Source: Diospyros lotus (Eukaryota; Streptophyta; Magnoliopsida; Ericales; Ebenaceae). From it: 64,000 nt of DNA. Positions within the stretch are counted from its first letter, which is position 1, and the number at the start of each line of letters is the position of its first letter. The stretch lies in contig NC_068349.1 of NCBI RefSeq assembly GCF_014633365.1, positions 29,898,753 through 29,962,752 on the forward strand. The letters run 5' to 3'. This document shows, one piece after another, positions 57,099 to 64,000 of this stretch. Both the position numbers and the translations under genes were made by a program. Under the pieces are notes generated by a model that searched no databases, was not told the origin of the DNA, and saw nothing but the letters and a program-made list of their open reading frames with translations.

Positions 57099-57984
57099 AT
57101 GATTTTGATTTTTCGATGACTGTGGATTCTAAAGGAAGGGTTTTGATGATTTTTTTTTATTTTTCCAGCAATTTTCCCAAGCCTTAATAGTATTTTATTT
57201 GTATTTTTTTTTTTTTTTTTGCTTTTGTGTAATTAGCAAGGGCACTTTTTGAGAATTTTATAAAATTAACAACCATTACTTAATGTAATGGTAAAGGGAT
57301 ATTATTGCACAATAATTAATTTCAAGGGAGATAGGTGTTAATTTTAAAAGATAAGGATAGTTAGTGCAATTTAAGCAAATTTCAATGGCCATTTTATGAA
57401 ATTTATCCTTAATTGTAATATAAATTTATTATTCAAGGATATTACTATATTTAAAAAAATAAAATTAGCCCCTAAGTCTTTTAATGTTCGTCAGTATTAA
57501 CCTCAACAGTACAATCAATGACTTATTGATGATAACAAAAAAAAAAAAAGGACAAACATGTTTTAATTTTTTCTATGGTATTTTAATAAATTAAGTTCCT
57601 AAAATAATTATTTAAAAAAATTGCCTTCAAAAAGCCTTGATAGTTACTTCTATTTTTTCTTTCAAAATTAATAGAAGATTGGTTGACGAATATTCTAGAC
57701 TAGTCAACCAAAGATATCAAGAATACTGCTTTTTAAAATGATGTCTGTTTTGGTTGATCACATTAAGAGGTTAAACGATCAAAGGTAGGTAGTAAGTTAT
57801 TTCTATTTAAGAACAATTCAAGTTTAGTTAACCAAAATTTAAGTTTTGTCAACTAAATTTTAAGCACCTTTTTAAGAATTGAAGTAGTAAGATTAGTCGA
57901 CAAATATTAATGGATAGAAAGTCCTTTATTTTTTTGGTACCTAATTTTAGTTGACCAAAAACTAAAGTATGGTAAACTAAAGTC
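57099..57984. other. Non-coding, partly LTR-like
   Basis: 57130-57480 is AT-rich spacer. From about 57525 (TTGATGATAACAAAA) to 57984, words such as GTTGAC, GTCAACTAAA and GTTAACCAAAA recur, as in the SIRE-like LTR at 10000-11066. It may be a piece of LTR of the scrap that follows. Confidence 0.35.
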
Positions 57985-58509
57985 TTCTAGTGGCAGTAGC
58001 AATTGCAGTCTATATTATAAATAGGTCTCCATTAGTTGTTATAGATTTTAAGACTCCTTATGAGATGTGGACAGGACATAAGCCACTAGATCATTTGAGG
58101 GTATTTGAATGCTTAGCTTATGCTCACGTGAAATAGGGAAAGTTGGAATCTAGAGAAAAAAAAATGCTTAGTCATTGGTTATTCTACTAGAGTAAAAGGT
58201 TATAAATTGTGGAATGTAGAGTTAGGATTACCAAGGACAATTGTGAGTAGGGATGTTACTTTCGATGAGATTTCTACTTTTAAGAATATTAAAGTAGATG
58301 ATCAAAAGGATTTAGAGGACAAATCGGGGAAATGATAAATAAGAATATAGTGAGGTTTTATAGATACAGATTAACAATCTGATCTGCAACAATATAATCT
58401 CAGTAGGGATAGAATAAAGAGTAGTAGGCCACCAATAAGATATGAGTTGTTCCAAAAAATACAACAATTAGATTTTATGATGTGGAACTAGCAGTTGCGG
58501 GTACCTAAG
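57985..58509 (+). pseudogene. copia integrase C-terminal scrap
   Basis: In one frame: VAIAVYIINRSPLV, DFKTPYEMWTGHKPLDHLRV, FECLAYAHVK, a stop, GYSTRVKGYKLWNVE, IVSRDVTFDEI, then a hinge-like DRIKSSRPPIRYE. This is the end of copia integrase and the start of the hinge before RT. A stop at about 58136 and a 1-base shift near 58165 break it. It abuts the LTR of the next element at 58510. Confidence 0.8.
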
Positions 58510-59064
58510 TGATGTGCCCAAAATACAAAAGAAATACTAGTACCCTTTGTTTGATAAGAAAATTCGCCACAAATAAGAAAATACTAGTTTCGATTCTCCA
58601 CACTCTAAAATAGAAGAGGAAAGAGTGATAAGAATCAAGTAAATTCAACACTAAACAAATTAATTGCTTAGATAAAAATTAGGATAAAAATGCTCTCAGC
58701 ACTTTCTTTATAAAATGTTCATGCCAACACATTACAAGATCACACATATAAATACTAGTCTTAAAGATAAACTTAATAATTAAAGAAAGACAACATCATT
58801 GCCTCTTTTGACAAAAGTGGGCAAATGATGATAAAAGACAAACTAAAAACATAAAGTAAAACATCAGCATGCCACTATTGACAAAGGGAATCATGATTGC
58901 CTCTTTTGACAAAATAGGGCTAATGAGGATAAAAGATAAACCAAAAGCATAAAGAAAAACATCATCACACCACTTTTGACAAATGGAGTCATGATGATAA
59001 AACACAATGATACAAACAAGACAAAACACTCTCAAACATAAAGGAAAAATGAAGGGTGACATCA
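58510..59064 (-). repeat. 3' LTR of the minus-strand gypsy element, with internal tandem repeat
   Basis: It reads TGATGTGCCC...GGTGACATCA, with inverted 6-bp ends, immediately after the pol tail on the minus strand. Units of about 108 bp with 'cctcttttgacaaaa', 'gatgataaaa' and 'aaaacatca' recur two to three times at 58790-59000. The partner LTR is outside the window, so the boundaries rest on the termini. The 92-codon minus frame here is an artefact of the repeat. Confidence 0.65.
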
Positions 59065-59341
59065 TCCATGACATTAGTTATGAGACTTGGGCTTGTTGGA
59101 AAGACTTGGGCCTGGCAGATGGGTTGATTGCTTGGGTTTCATCATGGAGTGCTTAGGTTGCATTCTGGTCCTGGGCTTCCAAGCAAACAAGTAATGTGAT
59201 TAATTTGGGCTTTAACTCCTTCACTTTAAATTCTAAATCTTCCAAATAGGCTGGAGTCTTCCCAATAAATAACTCAAGTTCCTTTCGAAATTCTTTAACC
59301 CTTGAATGAGTAATTGGCCCAAGACTTACATGCTCTTGGAC
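59065..59341 (-). pseudogene. C-terminal tail of gypsy pol
   Basis: On the minus strand, directly after the solo LTR: LGPITHSRVKEFRKELELFI, then YLEDLEFKVKELKP. This Arg/Lys-rich tail with GP(I/L/M)T.SR.K ends many plant gypsy polyproteins. The reading frame entering from 62070 supplies the preceding part. Confidence 0.75.
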
Positions 59342-62069
59342 TGTAACGCCCCGCTCCCACTTACGGGTGTTACTCGTGAACAATTACCCGAATTATCCAC
59401 CTGCCCGGTCTTTGATGAAGGGCGGACTATGTTTCAAGAAGAAACGCCCTAGGTGGGAACTAGGCTCGTCCTTCCCTTCCCTCATCCCCAGGATTTATTA
59501 GCAAAATTGGACTTTAACCACACCACATTTGATTAAAAGAAACTCATGAACATGCCCAACCGCCATTTCTTATTTATATTTAATTCCTTTCCATACAAGA
59601 ATTTTACCGGGCTCCATAAATCACCATTTAAACCAATCCACTGATTGATTACCAATTTTGGAGGAAAAACTCAAATTTTTAATTTTCCAAAATTTCGGCA
59701 TTTTCTCCAAAAATGCCCGAAAATATCTTTATTTTGAAAATTCCTCCGGGGCCCAAATTCAATTAAGAAATGCCCCAAAATTCCCCAATTTTTCCAATTT
59801 TTAAAAAAATTGGCCGGCGGGGTCCGTTGGTGCGCCCGCGCGGGGCCTCGCTGGGCGCTGGCCGCGCGGGTTGGCTGCGCATGCCCCGCGCGCGCCCCCC
59901 GCACGCGCGCGCGGCCGCCTGGCCGCCTTGCGGCCTGCTGCTGCTGCCAGCAACAACTTCCACCTTTTTTCCTTCTTTTTTTTTTCTTTGGGCTTTTAAA
60001 ACCCAAATTTTCCAGAAAAATAAATTAACAAAATACTTCACTTTCATCCAAAATTTGCCTTTATTTCTCCAAAATTAAGGCTTGAACCAATCTCTTGATG
60101 CTTCCACAACATACATCAACCATCCACTATTTGGAACAAAGGCTTACAAGAAAATATCCATTTTCTTCTTCCACAAAGCTTACACAATGAAGTGGAAAAT
60201 ACTACATCTAACCTCATTCATGGAGGTTCACACATATGAAACCAAAATGAAACATAATTTATTTTACATTTCAACCAAAATACATAGGCTACACAACTTT
60301 AGCCTTCCCCATTCATAGCCATTTCTCTCCCACTTTCACCTTTCCCATGAGGCTTTCAACACCTACAAAGAGGTTCAACAAACCTCATGAGTTCAAAAGC
60401 TCAATAAGGGTGCATATGCAAAGTAAATACAAGCATAACAAGTCTATGTAATGGCAAATGCATGCAAGTATGGTTAGGTCATTCCATCCTCACAACCCAA
60501 CATGGTTTGAGGCATCAACCTATCATTTCTTTCCCACCCCCATGGCCATAGGTCTCATGAACAAATAAAGCATGCAAAGAGATACATAAAAATTTATGCA
60601 ACCTACTTACAATGCAATGCAAGGCCTCTTCCACATGGGGCCATCCCTTACCTTAACATTCTTCTCTTTGAAGCTTTAATTCCTCTTCTCAAGAGAGCTC
60701 CTATCTTCATTTCTTCCCATCTAAGATGCATTCAAATAAGGAAATTCACTCTCTTTGCATAAAAGATCACTAAATAAAGAAAGAAGAATGCACTTACTTG
60801 ATTTCTTTCTCTTCTTCTCTCTTTCCTTCTCTTTCTTTTTCTCTAAACAATGGAAGACTTCTTCCTTCTTCCTTCCTTTTCCTTCTTCATTTCTTTCTCC
60901 AAATGGCCAAAGGAAACCAAGACTTCCCTTCTTGCCATTTTATACTAGTTCCCTCATATTTCAAGAATGCATCCTAGTCATTAGATTTATTTGGTGAGAA
61001 TAAATCCTCACCCTCCAAACTAACACAATCCATGGGATTAAGTCTTACTTAAAATCCACCATTGGATCTTTTCTCACTTTACAAGACAACATCTTAGCCA
61101 TCCAAAGGAAGCACAATCCATGTGCTTTGCTAGGTTTTAATCTAGCATTTGATTTAATTTGGAGATTAAATCTCCACCTTCCAATCATTTCTCTTTAAAA
61201 ATCTTTCCACCCATTTGGCAATCCATGCCAACTTCCAAGATTTAATGGCAACCCTTGGATCACTTTCCCATTTCAAGAATTAATCTCATCCTTTGAAATA
61301 TCCTTTCTTTCCCATTTAAATTTAATGGGACTAATTTCCACCATCACATGAGAGACCACTTGAAAGACATAAATCCCTCATTTTCCATTTAAATAAATCC
61401 CACCATTTTCCAAACATTAACGGGTGACCATTTTCCCATTTTCCATTCCATTTATTTAATTCACCATAATTTCAAACATTAATGGTGACTATTTTCCCAT
61501 TTCATTTGGATTTTCTTTAATCCAACACCATAATGTCTCTCATTAAATGCTTGAAAGACCAATTATCCTTTCTTTTTGTATTTAATTAAATCTCCCATTT
61601 ATACTTGAACCACAAAATGCCAAGTGTCACAACATGACACTAACCTTGGCTTCCAAGTTTAATCTCATCTCTCCAAGTAGCATTACCACATTAATTCACA
61701 ACTTAGGGAAAATATAATTATTCTCCTCAAATAATTTAATATCCACCATTTTTCCTATTTTCAAAATTAAATTTCCTTTATGGAATTAAATTCCAAATTT
61801 CCCAAATACTCTTTGTGAATTTATTAATCCCATATATCTCACATAAATACCAAATTGGGATTTTTATTCACTTACACACCTAATTCCACATAGGAATTAT
61901 TTTTAATTTATCAAAATACCCTTTATTGGATTTCTCTATCCAAATTACCAAAATACCCCTCTCATAGGGCACCCTCAATCTCAAGGATCCAACACCTTCT
62001 CAAGGGCATTTTTGGAATTTTCTCACTTTCTTTCTCATTCTTTTAACACCTGTAACACCGGGTGTTACA
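59342..62069 (-). mobile_element. Second solo LTR, Tekay-like, with perfect 5-bp target duplication
   Basis: TGTAACGCCC...GGGTGTTACA, 2728 bp, is flanked by TGGAC at 59337-59341 and 62070-62074. Termini, orientation, a CpG-rich block (59815-59945), the CTCATGAGGTT..AGGTG motif (minus, near 60370) and a TATA box (TATAAAATGG on minus, 60935-60944) correspond to the solo LTR at 49038. It splits the pol tail of the surrounding gypsy element. GC-rich open frames in the CpG block (both strands) are not genes. Confidence 0.93.
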
Positions 62070-62700
62070 TGGACAACCCTTGCCTTTGCTTCTTTACCGT
62101 TCACATCATCATCCCCTGGTTGAATAGGATTTGCCCTCAAATCCAACTCTTAGGTGTCCTCTAAATAAGGTGTTAAATCCTTTACATTGAATGTAGCTGA
62201 TACTTGATATTCACCTGGAAAGTCAATTTTGGATGCATTGTCATTCACCTTTTCTAATACTTTGAAAGGACCATCTGCTCATGGCATAAGTTTAGACCTT
62301 TGTTTGCTTGGAAATCTCTCTTTTCGAAGATGAATCCACACAAGATCACTTGGAGTAAATCGAACTTGTTTTCTTCCTCTATTTGTCGCTTTCTCACAGG
62401 TTGCATTTCTCTTCTGTATTTGTTGTTTACACTTTCATGCAACTTCTTGATCAAGTTAGCCTTCCTTTCTCCATCCAAACATGCTCGCTCATTAAGTGGA
62501 AGTGGTGCTAAATCAAGTGGTGTAATGGGATTAAATCCATAAACCACTTTGAATGGAGAATGTTTGGTTGCACTATGCACACTCCTGTTATATGCAAACT
62601 AAATAAAAGCCAAGCACTCATCCCAATTCTTCAAATTTTTATTAACAACTCTAAGTAAAGAAGAAAGTGTACGGTTTACCACTTCGGTTTATCCATCAGT
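62070..62700 (-). pseudogene. gypsy integrase C-terminus and pol linker
   Basis: A 108-codon piece (62580-62254) reads [20 protein letters not shown] and [17 protein letters not shown], then shifts. Other frames give [37 protein letters not shown] and ELDLRANPIQPGDDD, down to the TGGAC duplication. In plus coordinates the C-terminal part is the lower end. Stops at about 62690 and 62617 (Gln and Glu codons turned to TAA and TAG) precede it. Confidence 0.85.
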
Positions 62701-63299
62701 TTGAGGATGACAAGCGATACTAAAGAGCAACCTTGTGCCAAGCTTCTTCCACAATGTCTTCCAAAAGTAACTCAAGAATTTTATGTCTCGATCAGACACT
62801 ATACTCCTTGGTATTTCATGCAATTTTACAATATCTCGAAAGAATAAGTCCGCTACATGAGAAGCATCATCATTTTTGTGACAAGGCAAAAAATGAGACA
62901 TCTTTGAGAACCTATCAACTACCACCATGATTAAATCATTTCCTCTTTGTGTTCTTGGCAATCCAAGCACAAAATCCATACTCATATCAACCCAAGGCTG
63001 ATTTGGAACAAGTAATGACATGTATAACCCATGAGCAACTTTCTTGCTTTTTGCCTTCTTACATCTACACACCTTTCTAGCACTCGATGCTCATCTATAA
63101 TCATTCCCGGCCAATAGAAGTGTTCTTTAATCAGCTCCAAAGTCTTATTCTCGCCCAAATGACCAGCTAAACCTCCCCCACGTGCTTCCCTCACCAAGAG
63201 TTCCCTTATAGACCCATTAGGAATACAAAGTCTCCTAGATCTAAACAAGTACCCTTCATGCCTGTAGTAACCATTAATAGCCCCTTTCTCACAAACCAA
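62701..63299 (-). pseudogene. gypsy integrase zinc region and catalytic core
   Basis: From 63299: [36 protein letters not shown] and HFYWPGM (HHCC-type region). A shift near 63070 leads to the core from 63072: [33 protein letters not shown], and [19 protein letters not shown] with both catalytic Asp residues. The frame ends at HPQTDG followed by a stop. The catalytic Glu lies beyond it in TEVVNR. Confidence 0.9.
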
Positions 63300-64000
63300 G
63301 TAGAAGCAAAGGTTGGATCATCCATATACTGATTTTTAATCAATTTAAACCCTAGTAATTTAGCATTTATCATGGTGATTAGAACATACCTTTGTGATAA
63401 TGCATCTGCCACTATATTTGAATTCCCCTTTTTGTACTTGATGACGTGGGGAAAGGCTTCTAAGAACTCCACCCATTTGGCATGCCTTTGGCTCAGCTTA
63501 TTTTGTCCCTTTAAGTGCTTCAAAGATTCATGGTCCGTGTGAATGACAAACTCTTTGGGTAGTAAGTAATGCTGCCAAAGTCTCCAAAGCTCTAATCAAT
63601 GCATAGAACTCCTTGTCATATGTGGAATAATTCAAACTTTCTCCACTCAACTTTTCATTAAAATAGGCTATGTGACACCTATCTTGCATAAGAATAGCCT
63701 CGATTCCAACTCCCGAAGCATCATACTCCACTTCAAAAGTCTTTGAAAAATCAGGGAGAGCAAAAATAGGAGCGAAGCATAATTTCTCCTTAGTCATCTC
63801 AAAACTTCTTTGAGCAGCCTCATTCCACCTAAATTCACCCTCTTTCTTGATGCATTCAGTCAATGGAGCAAGAATAGTGCTAAAATTCTTCATAAACCTC
63901 ATATAAAAGGAAGCTAGCCCATGGAAACTCCTCACCTTTGAAACACTAGTAAGTACGGGCTACTCCTCAATTGCTTTCACTTTCTCTTCGTCAACTTTAA
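63206..64000 (-). pseudogene. gypsy RT C-terminus and RNase H
   Basis: From 63935: [53 protein letters not shown] and [17 protein letters not shown], i.e. RT thumb and the start of RNase H. A frameshift near 63560 leads to a 105-codon piece (63523-63206): [20 protein letters not shown] and [11 protein letters not shown]. RNase H degrades the RNA strand during copying. The RT palm with its active site lies beyond the window. Confidence 0.88.

Larger units (their letters stand above)
58510..64000 (-). mobile_element. Ty3/gypsy chromovirus-like element on the minus strand, cut by the window edge
   Basis: From right to left: RT C-terminus and RNase H, integrase, C-terminal pol tail, then a 3' LTR (58510-59064). 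A solo LTR (59342-62069) splits the pol tail. The 5' LTR, gag and most of RT lie beyond 64000. The pol text ([36 protein letters not shown]) belongs to a widespread plant gypsy group; I cannot settle the lineage. Several stops and shifts break it. Confidence 0.85.

Noticed and set aside
58796..59074. 92-codon minus-strand frame with membrane-like text
   Set aside because: It is read through the tandem repeat of a gypsy LTR.
59671..60078. Several GC-rich frames of 72-111 codons on both strands
   Set aside because: High G+C lowers stop frequency in the CpG block of a solo LTR; frames overlap on both strands and have no domain.

Overview
This is AT-rich nuclear DNA from a flowering plant, most likely a dicot. 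Nearly all of it is LTR-retrotransposon debris stacked in layers. One ordinary host gene is convincing: a group F bZIP transcription factor of the zinc-deficiency (bZIP19/23) type on the minus strand at 44476-45255. Plant origin is shown by that gene, by Ty3/gypsy and Ty1/copia lineages with plant-type initiator-Met primer-binding sites, by a tRNA-derived SINE, and by many (TA)n, (GA)n and (CA)n microsatellites. I cannot name the species.

Layout. 1-8388: a Tekay-type chromovirus on the plus strand, cut at both ends, with a broken gag-pol and an extra acidic reading frame before gag. 8389-11066: the 3' end of a SIRE-like copia element (env-like remnant plus LTR). 11145-19830: two head-to-tail members of one copia family that lack reverse transcriptase and RNase H at the same place; the first is split by a probable solo LTR (12325-14793). 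19831-31700: non-coding DNA with a hAT-like MITE, two copies of a SINE (one with clear target-site duplications), a block of degenerate tandem repeats, a MITE with a GC-rich palindromic core, and a DNA-transposon-like element with long inverted arms. 31704-39080: a Tat-like gypsy LTR with a triplicated segment and a broken gag, split by a 3.5-kb non-autonomous copia element (34801-38326, minus). 39081-46590: low-complexity DNA, a further long-arm repeat copy, and the bZIP gene. 46591-57098: a minus-strand copia element whose reverse transcriptase is split by a 2739-bp solo LTR with perfect target duplication GATAC. 57985-58509: a copia integrase scrap. 58510-64000: a minus-strand chromovirus running off the right edge, split near the end of pol by a second solo LTR (2728 bp, perfect duplication TGGAC).

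How it fits together. The retroelement genes carry stops and frameshifts, several hit catalytic or metal-binding residues, and none looks active. The two solo LTRs at 49038 and 59342 share termini and a CpG-rich block with the first element, so one Tekay-like lineage inserted repeatedly and then recombined down to LTRs. The bZIP gene has an intact zinc-sensor motif, basic region and zipper and a probable 5'-UTR intron. It should act alone in the cell's zinc response, unrelated to the repeats around it. I found no convincing new multi-gene system. The most unusual items are the acidic pre-gag frame, the RT-less copia family, the short gag-only element and the palindromic-core MITE.
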